This document shows, piece after piece, positions 20,159 through 30,748 of a stretch of DNA of 64,000 nucleotides. Position 1 is the stretch's first letter, and each line of letters opens with the position of its first letter. The notes beneath the pieces are model-generated. The model did no database searches. It had not been told where the DNA came from and saw only the letters and a list, made by a program, of their open reading frames with translations. The stretch is from Bacteroides ndongoniae (GTDB lineage: Bacteria > Bacteroidota > Bacteroidia > Bacteroidales > Bacteroidaceae), in assembly GCF_900108345.1 (NCBI RefSeq), contig NZ_FNVV01000014.1, positions 124,001-188,000 of the forward strand, in the 5' to 3' direction. The translations under genes were made by a program, and so were the position numbers.

Positions 20159-21859
20159 TTACAATATGATTTTCAGTATTTTTCCACTGTATCCTTTTAC
20201 TGAAATATCTGTAGCCTTATAGGGCAGCAGGCTGATGTCTTCTTCTTCTCCACTAATTAAATCTTTTGCCCGATATTGGGGATTTTGTGGTATCTGCAGA
20301 AAATTGAAGGCATGTGTCGGTATGTTGATGGCAAGATCCATGGACATATGATCGAAATTGACAACAATGAGGAGCAATTCGTTTTCATATTTGCGCAAGA
20401 AAGCATATTGTCTGTGCTCATTAAAACGCCAACCGTTTATGTTAGCATACATCAAGTCGAAGAAGTCCCCTTGTGAGATTGCTTTTTCTTCATTGCAAAG
20501 AGTCAAAACACGCTGATAAATGGAATGCAAAGCTTTTTGTTCATCTGTAAGCATATTACCGTCGAATTTTCCTCCGTTACGCCAGCGTCGTATTGTATCT
20601 ATACTCCAATAGTCGAAGATAGTTGTCCTGCCATCGCGTCCACTGAAGCCTTCGTTATCCATACCAGGTTCTCCAAATTCTTGTCCAAAGTAGATCATCA
20701 TGGGGTTGGTATTCATGCAGGCCGATACGATTAAGCCTGGGATCGCTTTGAATGGATTGCCGGCAAAAAAATCGGAGGCTATTCGTTGTTCGTCATGATT
20801 TTCCAGGAAGTTGAGCATGCGCTTTTCAATTCCTCCCAGATTTTGCCATGCATGAGTGATGGCAGTTGCCGATCCATTATTGCAGATGATGGAGCGCAAT
20901 GTATCATATAGTCCGACTTTATCGTATAAATAATCGAATTTTCCACGGAACAGATAATTCTTGTATTCGGCAGGATTATAAACTTCGGCAATGAATAGGA
21001 TCGATGGATATTGTGCTTTTACTTGAGGTATGGCCCATTCCCAAAACTCTACAGGCACCATTTCTGCCATATCGCAACGGAAACCATCGATATTTTTACC
21101 AGCCCAGAATAATAGGATATCCAACATCTTAGTCCAGGTATCCGGAATCGGATTAAAATGAGGAGTGTTCCCATTCTGATAATCTATACCATAGTTCAGT
21201 TTTACGGTTTCATACCAGTCATTGATGTTCGGATAAGCATCGAAACGGTTATTGCCTGTTGCTTTGGCCGGGTATTCTTTATATGCTTCGGCAGCAGCTC
21301 CTTTCATGTCAAATTGGGCATGGAGCTCAGAGTTCGGTATATAATAAAAATTATTATAGGGGCTGAAAGCATAAGCCGGATCATCATTGGCTCCTAATTG
21401 AGCTGTTCCGTCGGGCTGGCTGTCCGAATGATACTGGCGTGCTACATGATTGGGTACAAAGTCGATGATAACCTTTAAGTCACATCTGTGTGTGCGCAAT
21501 ACAAGGTTCTCGAATTCTTTCATTCGTCCGGGAATATCTTTGGCTAAGTCCGGATCTACATCGTAGTAGTCTTTGATGGCATACGGCGAACCAGCTTTTC
21601 CTTTAACAAATGCCGGATGGTCAGGCCGGATGTTGTAACGACGATAATCGGTTTGGGTTGCATGTTCTATGATGCCTGTATACCATATATGGGTTGCTCC
21701 TAGTTTTTTTATTTCGTTTAAGGCTTTTATGGTAAAGTCCGCCATTTTACCGCATCCGTTTTCTGTGATATTTCCATTGTAGATACAATGATTATTATTG
21801 TTTCCAAACAGACGTGTGAAAACTTGATAGATGATTGGCTTATTATGATTATCCTTCAT
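20159..21859 (-). CDS. GH13 alpha-amylase-family enzyme, cytoplasmic
   Basis: A 566-residue GH13 protein with the catalytic triad visible: nucleophile Asp in IDGFRCDMAEM, acid/base Glu in ILFIAEVYNP and stabilising Asp in FLENHDEQR. The N-terminus (KPIIYQVFTRLFGNNNNH) goes straight into the barrel, with no signal peptide, so it probably acts on alpha-glucans or maltooligosaccharides inside the cell, such as glycogen-derived chains. A short beta-domain ends the protein. It follows the patatin-like gene by 68 bp on the same strand. Exact linkage specificity is open. Confidence 0.9.
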   Translation of the reverse strand: MKDNHNKPIIYQVFTRLFGNNNNHCIYNGNITENGCGKMADFTIKALNEIKKLGATHIWYTGIIEHATQTDYRRYNIRPDHPAFVKGKAGSPYAIKDYYDVDPDLAKDIPGRMKEFENLVLRTHRCDLKVIIDFVPNHVARQYHSDSQPDGTAQLGANDDPAYAFSPYNNFYYIPNSELHAQFDMKGAAAEAYKEYPAKATGNNRFDAYPNINDWYETVKLNYGIDYQNGNTPHFNPIPDTWTKMLDILLFWAGKNIDGFRCDMAEMVPVEFWEWAIPQVKAQYPSILFIAEVYNPAEYKNYLFRGKFDYLYDKVGLYDTLRSIICNNGSATAITHAWQNLGGIEKRMLNFLENHDEQRIASDFFAGNPFKAIPGLIVSACMNTNPMMIYFGQEFGEPGMDNEGFSGRDGRTTIFDYWSIDTIRRWRNGGKFDGNMLTDEQKALHSIYQRVLTLCNEEKAISQGDFFDLMYANINGWRFNEHRQYAFLRKYENELLLIVVNFDHMSMDLAINIPTHAFNFLQIPQNPQYRAKDLISGEEEDISLLPYKATDISVKGYSGKILKIIL

Positions 21860-21927
21860 TTTATTATGTTTGATTGAAGATTGATACTATGTGAATTAGA
21901 TTTAGAGTCGGAAGCATACTTTAGCTT

Positions 21928-22737
21928 TTAGGTTTTCCAGACACTTCCTTTCTCGGACAATGCTTGTGCCAGTATTTCATTGGCTGTATTATAGCCCTGC
22001 ATGAATATTTCTTCTGCTTTTTCCAATTCTGTATTGCTGTATCCTGCCAAGTTATAAGGCTCTATCAGCAGGTCGGCTTTTTCCCGTTCAGGGAATGAAT
22101 TGGAACGGAACATGAAATTGTAAGAACGTAAAGCTATGCTTACAATATTCATTTTGTATTTGGTAGCCATGAGCGGGCTGACATTTACTGCGACTACTTT
22201 CTCACAGATCCGGCGAATCGTGGAAACTGGCAGGTTCATCATTAAACCACCGTCTACATAATATGTTCCTTCTATTTTTACTGGAGAGAACAGTACCGGC
22301 ATACAGCAGGAGGCGGCTACCCGTTCTGCTATGTCGCCTTTGTGGAAATGTACGATACGGCCATGGTCTAGATCGGTTGCTGTTATGATAAGGGGAATTT
22401 GCAGTTGTTCCAGTTTCTTGGCTTTCAGGTTGCTTCGTAAAAAGTCGATAAACTCGTCCAACTCGAACAGTCCTACTTTGGGTATCACTAATTTTGTCAG
22501 GTCCTGAAATTTGTGTCCGGCAAAGTAGTCAAGGACTTTATGGGGTTCGTTCCCATCAGCATAGAAGACACCGGCTAATGCTCCGGCACTGGTTCCTGAT
22601 ATAATGTTAGGATGAATGTCATGTTCCAGTAGTGCCTGCATGACTCCCAAATGTGCAAATCCTTTGATGAATCCACCGCTTAAAGCAAATCCTACAGCAT
22701 ATTTTTTCGTAGACCAGTTATTTGTTATAATTTCCAT
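21928..22737 (-). CDS. Patatin-like phospholipase (RssA-type)
   Basis: A 269-residue patatin-domain protein. It shows the glycine-rich oxyanion start (GFALSGGFIKGFAHLGV), nucleophile Ser in the GTSAG elbow (IISGTSAGALAG) and the second catalytic Asp in VDGGLMMNLP. These are the complete Ser-Asp dyad of bacterial patatin lipases, which release fatty acids from phospholipids. There is no signal peptide or membrane helix, so it is likely cytoplasmic or membrane-peripheral. A TATTTTTG element (22821-22828, minus strand) lies about 84 bp upstream. Confidence 0.9.
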   Translation of the reverse strand: MEIITNNWSTKKYAVGFALSGGFIKGFAHLGVMQALLEHDIHPNIISGTSAGALAGVFYADGNEPHKVLDYFAGHKFQDLTKLVIPKVGLFELDEFIDFLRSNLKAKKLEQLQIPLIITATDLDHGRIVHFHKGDIAERVAASCCMPVLFSPVKIEGTYYVDGGLMMNLPVSTIRRICEKVVAVNVSPLMATKYKMNIVSIALRSYNFMFRSNSFPEREKADLLIEPYNLAGYSNTELEKAEEIFMQGYNTANEILAQALSEKGSVWKT

Positions 22738-22870
22738 TTTTCGGGATTTGTATCATTTATTCGGCACGAATTTAATGATTTTCTTGTTTGAATAACGTAT
22801 AAGAATGGAAATATTTTGGGCAAAAATATGCTTTTTATAGGGGGAAACTTATTCGAAGGTTGGCAGATAT

Positions 22871-22913
22871 AAAAAAACGGAACATGAAAGGATTTTCATC
22901 CGATCATGTTCCG
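22871..22913 (-). terminator. Intrinsic terminator after the ECF S-component gene
   Basis: Arms CGGAACATGA (22878-22887) and TCATGTTCCG (22904-22913), followed on the minus strand by seven T. It separates the DUF362/ECF transcript from the patatin gene. Confidence 0.85.
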
Positions 22914-22934
22914 GTCTATATCGTGATGGATTTA

Positions 22935-23444
22935 TCAGAGATTTCTGATGGCTTTCAGCAACAGAAAACCTCCCCACCATTGTATCAGCATTCCTGGGAT
23001 TCCCATACGAAAGTCCTGAATAGCGAGGTAAAAATCTCCGCACAAAGCCCATTCAAAACCAGTACCGATGAACTGATAAGCCAGAACAACGATAAGCAGG
23101 GTCGCAATAGTTGCTTTTTGTGTATAATGGGCGGTCATGGCGGCAGCGCCTGCCAGCAATGTTGATTTGATCAGAATAGGGAGGAGTATGGAAGTTGCGG
23201 GCATGCCGAAAAGCAGGTGGTTAATGACAGGTGAAAGCAATGCTGTCAGCAAACCTACCCGGAACCCGTATTTATAAGCTGCAATCAGAGTAAAGAAGTA
23301 GATTGGCAGTAATGTCGGTCCACCAGCTGGAATAAGATGGCAGAGCTGTGGCAGAAGGATGTTGCCTGCTATAAATAAGAAGGCAAACAAGTATGTCTTT
23401 ATGTTTCCGAAAGACAATGAGTAAAATCTTGCATTTGTTTCCAT
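22935..23444 (-). CDS. ECF-type transporter S-component-like membrane protein
   Basis: A 169-residue protein with about five to six hydrophobic helices (for example TYLFAFLFIAGNILLP, TLIAAYKYGFRVGLLTALLS, IATLLIVVLAYQFIGTGFEW). Size, helix number and the small-residue-rich first helices fit substrate-binding S-components of energy-coupling-factor vitamin transporters. No ECF ATPase or T-component is nearby, so the module would be shared from elsewhere. The gene is 21 bp downstream of the DUF362 gene, which in turn follows the thiamine operon; a thiamine-related substrate is possible but no ThiT motif was recognised. Confidence 0.65.
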   Translation of the reverse strand: METNARFYSLSFGNIKTYLFAFLFIAGNILLPQLCHLIPAGGPTLLPIYFFTLIAAYKYGFRVGLLTALLSPVINHLLFGMPATSILLPILIKSTLLAGAAAMTAHYTQKATIATLLIVVLAYQFIGTGFEWALCGDFYLAIQDFRMGIPGMLIQWWGGFLLLKAIRNL

Positions 23445-23465
23445 ATTTCGGTGTGATATTAAGAT

Positions 23466-24587
23466 TTATATTTTGATAAGTTCGTATTCCATTGTTCCCA
23501 AACCGATTTTCTCGGCGTGGCGAAGTCCTGCTAACCAGTCGGTATCGGGATGTATTATATGGAATTTGTCGCATCCGCACAGGTCCTCGTGTTCGTGCTT
23601 CTCGCCCAATACGTTGTTGCCGTGTAGGATGGGAGTAGCTATGACCATGTCGGCGCAAGCTTTGTCCAATGCGACAGGGTCGGCTGAAGCCAGCATTCCA
23701 AGATCGGGGATGATAGCAGCATCATTATGGTTCCAGCAGTCACACTCGGGTGATACGTTCATAATGAAACTGATATGAAAATGTGGTTTGTCTTTTACTA
23801 CAGCCAAAGCATATTCTGCAATTTTGTAGTTCAACCGTTCTGAGGTGTCCCAATCGCTGACGACGGCAGCATCATGTTGGCATAAGGCAACACATTGGCC
23901 ACAGCCGACGCATTTTGTATAGTCTATTTCGGCTTTGCGGTCCGCATTCAGATGCACGGCGTCGTGGGCACAATGCTTTACACAGATGTTGCATCCGATG
24001 CAGTTGTTTGTATTAATCTTGGGTTGCGATGCTGCGTGCAATTCCAGTTTCCCGCCTACACTGGCACATCCCATTCCCAGGTTCTTCAGTGCACCGCCGA
24101 AGCCCGCCTGTTCATGTCCTTTGAAGTGGTTCATGCTGATGATCACATCTGCATCGGCAATGGCTGTACCGATTTTGGGAGCAGGACAGTATTCACCGTT
24201 TAAAGGAATTTCACGGTAATCTGTACCTTTCAGACCGTCGCCTATAATAACCTGACATTGTGCCGATATGGGATTGAATCCATTTTCCATGGCACTTTGT
24301 AAGTGGTCTACTGCATTCGAACGGCGTCCGCTATATAAAGTGTTACAGTCGGTCAGAAAAGGCTTTGCACCCAGTTGGCGAAGCAGGTTTGCCATACGTG
24401 CAGCATAGTTAGGACGTATATATGCCAGGTTTCCAGGTTCACCAAAGTGAATTTTGATAGCTGTAAAGCTATCTTTTAAGGGAAGCTGCGCAATACCGGC
24501 ACGTTTCAACAGGCGTTCCATTTTGTCCAGCAGGTTTGATGTTGGAGAAGTACGCAAATCCGAATAATATACTTTTGCTTTTTCCAT
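23466..24587 (-). CDS. DUF362 protein with two 4Fe-4S clusters
   Basis: A 373-residue protein starting at ATG 24587 (MEKAKVYYSDLRT). The N-terminal two thirds is a DUF362 domain (TAIKIHFGEPGN, FLTDCNTLYSG, ISMNHFKGHEQAGFGGALKN). A bacterial ferredoxin segment with two clusters follows: CIGCNICVKHC and CVGCGQCVALC. The DUF362 sequence resumes after it. It is probably a soluble iron-sulfur protein of unknown redox role. It starts 70 bp after the end of the thiamine operon, with a possible own -7 element TATTTTTG at 24618-24625. A link with radical-SAM thiamine steps is conceivable but not shown. Confidence 0.85.
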   Translation of the reverse strand: MEKAKVYYSDLRTSPTSNLLDKMERLLKRAGIAQLPLKDSFTAIKIHFGEPGNLAYIRPNYAARMANLLRQLGAKPFLTDCNTLYSGRRSNAVDHLQSAMENGFNPISAQCQVIIGDGLKGTDYREIPLNGEYCPAPKIGTAIADADVIISMNHFKGHEQAGFGGALKNLGMGCASVGGKLELHAASQPKINTNNCIGCNICVKHCAHDAVHLNADRKAEIDYTKCVGCGQCVALCQHDAAVVSDWDTSERLNYKIAEYALAVVKDKPHFHISFIMNVSPECDCWNHNDAAIIPDLGMLASADPVALDKACADMVIATPILHGNNVLGEKHEHEDLCGCDKFHIIHPDTDWLAGLRHAEKIGLGTMEYELIKI

Positions 24588-24657
24588 ATTAATACCTATT
24601 AATGGTGATAATCTCTGCAAAAATAGCGGATTAAATTAAGAATAAGTAGGTATTATT

Positions 24658-26025
24658 CTAAAAAAAGTGCCATAGCGGACCGTTCCCTTGACCAATTTGC
24701 ATGTTTTTCCCTCGATTGATGGCCTGATAAACATATTGTTTGGCTTGTCTGACAGCCTCTTCCATGGAATTTCCGTAGGCCAATTGTGTGGCGATGGCTG
24801 ACGAAAGCGTGCAACCGGTTCCATGCAGATTATGGCTTTCAATTTTGGCTACACTATAGCGATATATGTTTTCCCGATGGAACAGGACATCACACATTTC
24901 GTTTCCTTCCAGGTGCCCGCCTTTTACGAGTACTGAAATTCCATAACGATGGGCAAGAGTTTGTGCGGCTTCTTCCATGTCGTTTATACTGTTTATTGTG
25001 TTACCGGTCAGCAGTGCTGTTTCGTGCAGATTGGGAGTGATGAGCGTACATAGGGGAAACAGCTTTTCGCAGATAGCTTGTATGGTTTTTTCAGTCATCA
25101 ACCGGCGCCCACTGGTAGAGATCATGACCGGATCGTAGACAACATGTAGAGGGCGGTATATTTGCAGGCAATCAGTAATGGCTGTAACAATATTTGCATC
25201 GTGTACCATACCTATTTTAACGGCATGAGGGGGGAGGTCGTCCATCACAGATTCTATCTGACGTCGTACTGTCTCATCTGTTTGTGGATAGACGGCTTGT
25301 ACGCCTTGGGTATTTTGGGCAGTGATGGCTGTTATGACGGTAGCGGCATATCCTCCTAAGGCTGAAATGGTTTTTGTGTCGGCCTGAATGCCTGCACCAC
25401 CCGAGCAGTCAGAGCCTGCAATGGACAGGATGATTGGTGTGAAAGCGGCTTGCCGTAGACGAAGAAAATGAGGTATGAAGTCATTGCCTAAATGATTCCA
25501 GATATCGCCCAACAAAACGGCACCTCCGAAGCCGAATTGTTTTATGTCGTTCATCCGTTCGCTATCGAGCCCTCCTAATGCCATGACACGGGAATCGATG
25601 ATGCCTTGTCGGTGGGCTTCTTGCAACTGGTTGGTTGTGAAAGCCGACGAATAGCCGGCTTTGGATATACTGTCGAAGATGGGGCTAAGGAATACGTAAT
25701 TGCAGGATGGCTTGTGTTGCTTGACCTCTTCTAACGAGTGACAGGAGCAACTGATATGTCCTTTATAGTCTTGGGGAACATGGGGATTACGCCTGTTCAA
25801 ATGGATACCTTTCAGATGATATCGGTTGACTAATTGAAAATGTTCGTGAACAACAATGCGCGAATGATATTCTTCGGGTATCTTGTCTAGTAGACTTTCA
25901 ATTTCTGTAATGTCAGATTCTGGCTTTCGCAAATGAAGAATTTCCAGACCATAGTAGAACAAGGTGGTGATAGCTTCCGCTTCGCCAGGGAAGAAGTCGG
26001 GACGGGTGATAACAATCAGTTTCAT
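24658..26025 (-). CDS. thiD: TenI/ThiE-like domain fused to HMP-phosphate kinase ThiD
   Basis: A 455-residue fusion, start at ATG 26025 (MKLIVITRPDFF). Residues 1-~195 form a thiamine-phosphate-synthase-like barrel (LEILHLRKP, GIHLNRRN, MALGGLDSERM, GAVLLGDIW). Residues ~200-455 are ThiD: ILSIAGSDCSGGAGIQADTK, HAVKIGMV, DPVMISTSGRRL, and the GTGC catalytic motif in LHGTGCTLSSAIA. ThiD phosphorylates HMP-P to HMP-PP for coupling to the thiazole. Because a canonical ThiE is present in the same operon, the N-terminal barrel may be a TenI-type aminotase/isomerase rather than a second synthase. It is the last gene of the thi operon. Confidence 0.9.
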   Translation of the reverse strand: MKLIVITRPDFFPGEAEAITTLFYYGLEILHLRKPESDITEIESLLDKIPEEYHSRIVVHEHFQLVNRYHLKGIHLNRRNPHVPQDYKGHISCSCHSLEEVKQHKPSCNYVFLSPIFDSISKAGYSSAFTTNQLQEAHRQGIIDSRVMALGGLDSERMNDIKQFGFGGAVLLGDIWNHLGNDFIPHFLRLRQAAFTPIILSIAGSDCSGGAGIQADTKTISALGGYAATVITAITAQNTQGVQAVYPQTDETVRRQIESVMDDLPPHAVKIGMVHDANIVTAITDCLQIYRPLHVVYDPVMISTSGRRLMTEKTIQAICEKLFPLCTLITPNLHETALLTGNTINSINDMEEAAQTLAHRYGISVLVKGGHLEGNEMCDVLFHRENIYRYSVAKIESHNLHGTGCTLSSAIATQLAYGNSMEEAVRQAKQYVYQAINRGKNMQIGQGNGPLWHFF

Positions 26026-26099
26026 AGTCAACTTGTTTGTAAAGCTCAATACGGTGTTGGGTAGTTAGTTGGTTTGTAGGGGCGCATATCGGTATGTAA

Positions 26100-26795
26100 T
26101 CAGAATGCTAATTGGTAAGTCTGGAGGGTTCTCAGATCGATGGTCCACAACTTTTCTGATAATACATCTCCGTATCCGCAGACAATTTTCAGCACTTCAT
26201 TGGCTTCCATACTTCCTACTACGGCAGGGGTAATACCTATTACTGATGAATCTGGTGTCAACTGAAGCATGTTGGCTTCGTCTGGGTAGAGATCACGGTA
26301 GGTACGTGGTTGTTCGCCGTAATTGAATACGGAAACCTGGCCTTCGAATCCCTGAATAGCACCATAGACATAAGGCTTTCCCAGTCGGGAGCTGACATCG
26401 CTTATCAGGTAGCGGGTGGTAAAATTGTCGCATCCGTCTATTACGATGTCGTATTCTGCGATCAGCTTTTCGGCATTCAGGCGGGTTAGCCTTGTCTGAT
26501 AGGTGTGTATGGATGTTTGGCTATTCAGTTCATGCAAGCGTCGGGCAGCACAAATTACTTTGGGTTGTCCTACTTCAGCTTCGCTGTATAACACTTGGCG
26601 TTGCAGGTTACTTAAGCTGACAACATCATCATCAATCAGGCCGATTGTTCCTATACCGGCTGCTGTCAGGTAGAGGGCGATAGGAGCGCCAAGTCCGCCT
26701 ACACCTATAATAAGGACACGTGCGCGCGAAAGGCGTTCCTGTCCGGTTTCACCTATTTCAGGCAAAGCGGTTTGTCTGGTATACCGTGAGGTCAT
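26100..26795 (-). CDS. thiF: ThiF-type ThiS adenylyltransferase, lacks the usual cysteines
   Basis: A 231-residue E1-like enzyme that adenylates the C-terminal Gly of ThiS. The nucleotide site is intact: GVGGLGAPIALYL, DDDVVSLSNLQRQVLY and DGCDNFTTRYLI. In the region where E. coli MoeB/ThiF has zinc CxxC and the reactive Cys, this protein reads YRDLYPDEANMLQLTPDSSV, with no Cys; the C-terminal CxxC is also missing. So it lacks the structural zinc and the Cys that forms the acyl-disulfide with ThiS. Adenylation should still work; the sulfur step must use another route. It sits between thiH and the thiE/thiD fusion. Confidence 0.9.
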   Translation of the reverse strand: MTSRYTRQTALPEIGETGQERLSRARVLIIGVGGLGAPIALYLTAAGIGTIGLIDDDVVSLSNLQRQVLYSEAEVGQPKVICAARRLHELNSQTSIHTYQTRLTRLNAEKLIAEYDIVIDGCDNFTTRYLISDVSSRLGKPYVYGAIQGFEGQVSVFNYGEQPRTYRDLYPDEANMLQLTPDSSVIGITPAVVGSMEANEVLKIVCGYGDVLSEKLWTIDLRTLQTYQLAF

Positions 26796-26828
26796 GGCTG
26801 TTATTTTTTGAGTTTTTTATCTATGGTA

Positions 26829-26879
26829 AAGGAATGGGACATCTTTGTGATTGGTAGTATCACAAGTGTACCATTCCTT
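26829..26879 (-). other. Hairpin in the thiH-thiF gap
   Basis: Outer arms AAGGAATGG (26829-26837) and CCATTCCTT (26871-26879), with an inner paired segment TTTGTGAT/ATCACAAG, in the 101-bp spacer. On the minus strand it is followed by an A/T-rich tract but not a clean T-run. It could be a weak terminator or an mRNA-processing/stability element that lowers expression of the last two cistrons. Confidence 0.55.
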
Positions 26880-26896
26880 GTATTACAGAAAATAGA

Positions 26897-28027
26897 TTAT
26901 TTGGAACTGAACAAGTCAAAACTTGCATCCCAGTCTTTCCATACCGGTTCGCGTCCGATGTGTTTCAGGGCAGCATTTACTTCTACTGCCGTACGGTCGT
27001 CGCTGATGTGGAATTGTTCCAATGCTTGTGGATAGGTATAATATCCTCCGGGTTCGGTCTTGCTTTCAGCACTCATGGTAGTCACTCCGAGTGCAGCCAT
27101 GTGATCACGGATGTAAGCCGGTTCGCGGGTCGAGTACGAAATGTCTACGTCGTGGTCGAAAATGCGCATAGCAAAGGTTACTTGTGCCAGTTCACGGTCG
27201 CTCATAATGACGTTGGGTTGGAAGCCTTCGTTTTCGGCCGGGCGCATACGCGGGAAGTTGACGCTGTATTTCGTCTTCCAGTAATGTTTTTGCAGGTAAC
27301 GCAGATGGTACGCCATCATAGTGATATCCGTGCGCCATTCTTTTTCCAGACCAATCAGCACTCCCATACCGATAGAGTGAACGCCAGCCTGTCCCATGCG
27401 GTCGAAGCCGTTAACACGCCACTCAAACTTCGATTTCATGCCACGCGGATGATAGATGTTGTAGTGAGCTTTGTTGTATGTTTCCTGAAAGCAGATGACT
27501 CCGTTCAGCCCATGTTCTTTCAGCTCGGCATATTCTTCCGTTTTAAGAGGCATTACCTCGATTTTCAGGTTCGAGAAGTAAGGCTTGGCCAGGTCGAGTG
27601 CACGGGCTATGTAAGGCACGCCGGCTTTGGCAGGGTTTTCGCCCGTTACCAGCAGCAGGTTCTCGAAGGGGGCCAGCTTTTTGATAGCTTTGTATTCGTT
27701 CACAATCTCTTCTTCAGTCAGAATGGTGCGTGCCATCGGGTTACTGATATGGAATCCGCAATAGACGCACGAGTTCGTACACGAGTTGGTGATGTAAAGA
27801 GGTATGAACATGGATATGGTCTTGCCGAAACGTTCTTCGGTATACTTCTTGCTCAGTTGTGCCATGGGTTCCAGGTATTTGCTGGCGGCGGGTGACACAA
27901 GTGCCATGAAGTCATCTACATCGCAGTGCTCTTTGCCGAGGGCGCGAAGCACATCGTTTTCGGTTTTCGAGTAGATGGCTTTGGTGGTTTCCTCCCAATC
28001 TATTTTTTCAAGTTCTTCTGAAAACAT
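26897..28027 (-). CDS. thiH: 2-iminoacetate synthase ThiH
   Basis: A 376-residue radical-SAM enzyme that cleaves tyrosine to dehydroglycine (2-iminoacetate) for thiazole assembly under anaerobic conditions. The cluster motif CxxxCxxC is in TNSCTNSCVYCGFH (~residues 80-95). Other family markers are LLVTGENPAKAG, NFPRMRPAENEG and the C-terminal AESKTEPGGY. Length is normal. ThiH instead of the oxygen-dependent ThiO fits an anaerobe. It follows thiC by 50 bp and precedes thiF. Confidence 0.97.
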   Translation of the reverse strand: MFSEELEKIDWEETTKAIYSKTENDVLRALGKEHCDVDDFMALVSPAASKYLEPMAQLSKKYTEERFGKTISMFIPLYITNSCTNSCVYCGFHISNPMARTILTEEEIVNEYKAIKKLAPFENLLLVTGENPAKAGVPYIARALDLAKPYFSNLKIEVMPLKTEEYAELKEHGLNGVICFQETYNKAHYNIYHPRGMKSKFEWRVNGFDRMGQAGVHSIGMGVLIGLEKEWRTDITMMAYHLRYLQKHYWKTKYSVNFPRMRPAENEGFQPNVIMSDRELAQVTFAMRIFDHDVDISYSTREPAYIRDHMAALGVTTMSAESKTEPGGYYTYPQALEQFHISDDRTAVEVNAALKHIGREPVWKDWDASFDLFSSK

Positions 28028-28077
28028 TTGGTTCAGTGAATAATTAAAAGTTAAAAATTAAAAGTTGTGATTGGTGT

Positions 28078-29772
<1,695 letters not shown>

Positions 29773-29854
29773 TTATGGAATTAAAAATTAAAAGTTAAAA
29801 AATAATAGTGGGAGAGTTGCCTCTTTCTCGTTCTTAATTTTTCATTATTAATTA

Positions 29855-30631
29855 TTAATTGTTTAAGAAGGCTGTCAGTGGTGAGGAGGCCGATGCAACC
29901 AGGTCGGCTGCTTGTGTGCCCAGTCCGGCTTCGTAGGCACGGCGTCCGGCTATGACGGCTTCTTTGAAAGCGATAGCCATTTCTACAGGATTGCCGGCTA
30001 CGGCGATGGCTGTGTTCACCAGGCAAGCAGCTGCACCCATTTCCATGGCTTCGGCAGCATGACTGGGAGCACCGATACCGGCGTCTACTACGACGGGCAC
30101 GTTGCTCTGTTCGATGATGATGCGCAGGAAGTCGCGTGTTTGCAGTCCTTTGTTGGTTCCGATGGGGGCTGCCAGTGGCATCACTGTTGCAGCACCAGCT
30201 TCTTCAAGGCGCTTACACAGGGTAGGGTCGGCCTGGCAGTAAGGCAGTACGACGAATCCCAGCTTCACCAGCTCTTCGGTTGCTTTCAGTGTCTCGGTAG
30301 AGTCGGGGAGCAGGTAACGAGGGTCTGGATGGATTTCCAACTTCAGCCAGTTGGTACCAAAAGCCTCGCGTGCCATTTGGGCAGCGAATATAGCTTCTTC
30401 GGCATTGCGTACCCCCGAGGTGTTAGGTAACAGTTGTATGTGCGGATGTACAATGTGCCGCAACATGTCGTCGTCTTTGTTTTCCAGTTCGATGCGCTTC
30501 ATGGCTACGGTGACCATTTCGGTGCCCGATGCCAGGATGGATTGTTCCATTACTTCGTTCGAGTTGAATTTTCCTGTTCCCAGGAAGAGGCGGGAGTCGA
30601 ACTCACGTCCCGCGATGACTAGTTTTTCCAT
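29855..30631 (-). CDS. thiG: Thiazole synthase ThiG
   Basis: A 258-residue barrel enzyme that joins DXP, the ThiS thiocarboxylate sulfur and iminoacetate to make the thiazole phosphate. Visible motifs are [10 protein letters not shown], the Schiff-base Lys strand [21 protein letters not shown], and the phosphate-binding [20 protein letters not shown]. Length and start ([11 protein letters not shown]) match the family. It is preceded by thiE with a 117-bp A/T-rich gap and followed by thiC after 82 bp. Confidence 0.98.
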   Translation of the reverse strand: MEKLVIAGREFDSRLFLGTGKFNSNEVMEQSILASGTEMVTVAMKRIELENKDDDMLRHIVHPHIQLLPNTSGVRNAEEAIFAAQMAREAFGTNWLKLEIHPDPRYLLPDSTETLKATEELVKLGFVVLPYCQADPTLCKRLEEAGAATVMPLAAPIGTNKGLQTRDFLRIIIEQSNVPVVVDAGIGAPSHAAEAMEMGAAACLVNTAIAVAGNPVEMAIAFKEAVIAGRRAYEAGLGTQAADLVASASSPLTAFLNN

Positions 30632-30709
30632 ATCGAGTATTTTTATTTATTGAATTGCGAATTTATTTTTTAGGAGTTATACAGGCCCCTTTCGACTAAA
30701 ATTATCTGT

Positions 30710-30724
30710 CACGGATTACACGGA
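30710..30724. repeat. Dispersed 15-mer CACGGATTACACGGA
   Basis: This 15-mer in the thiE-thiG gap also occurs, inverted, at 49941-49955 downstream of tamL. It looks like a member of a dispersed intergenic repeat family. Confidence 0.6.
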
Positions 30725-30748
30725 ATGCATGAACCTCGTTTTTAATTT

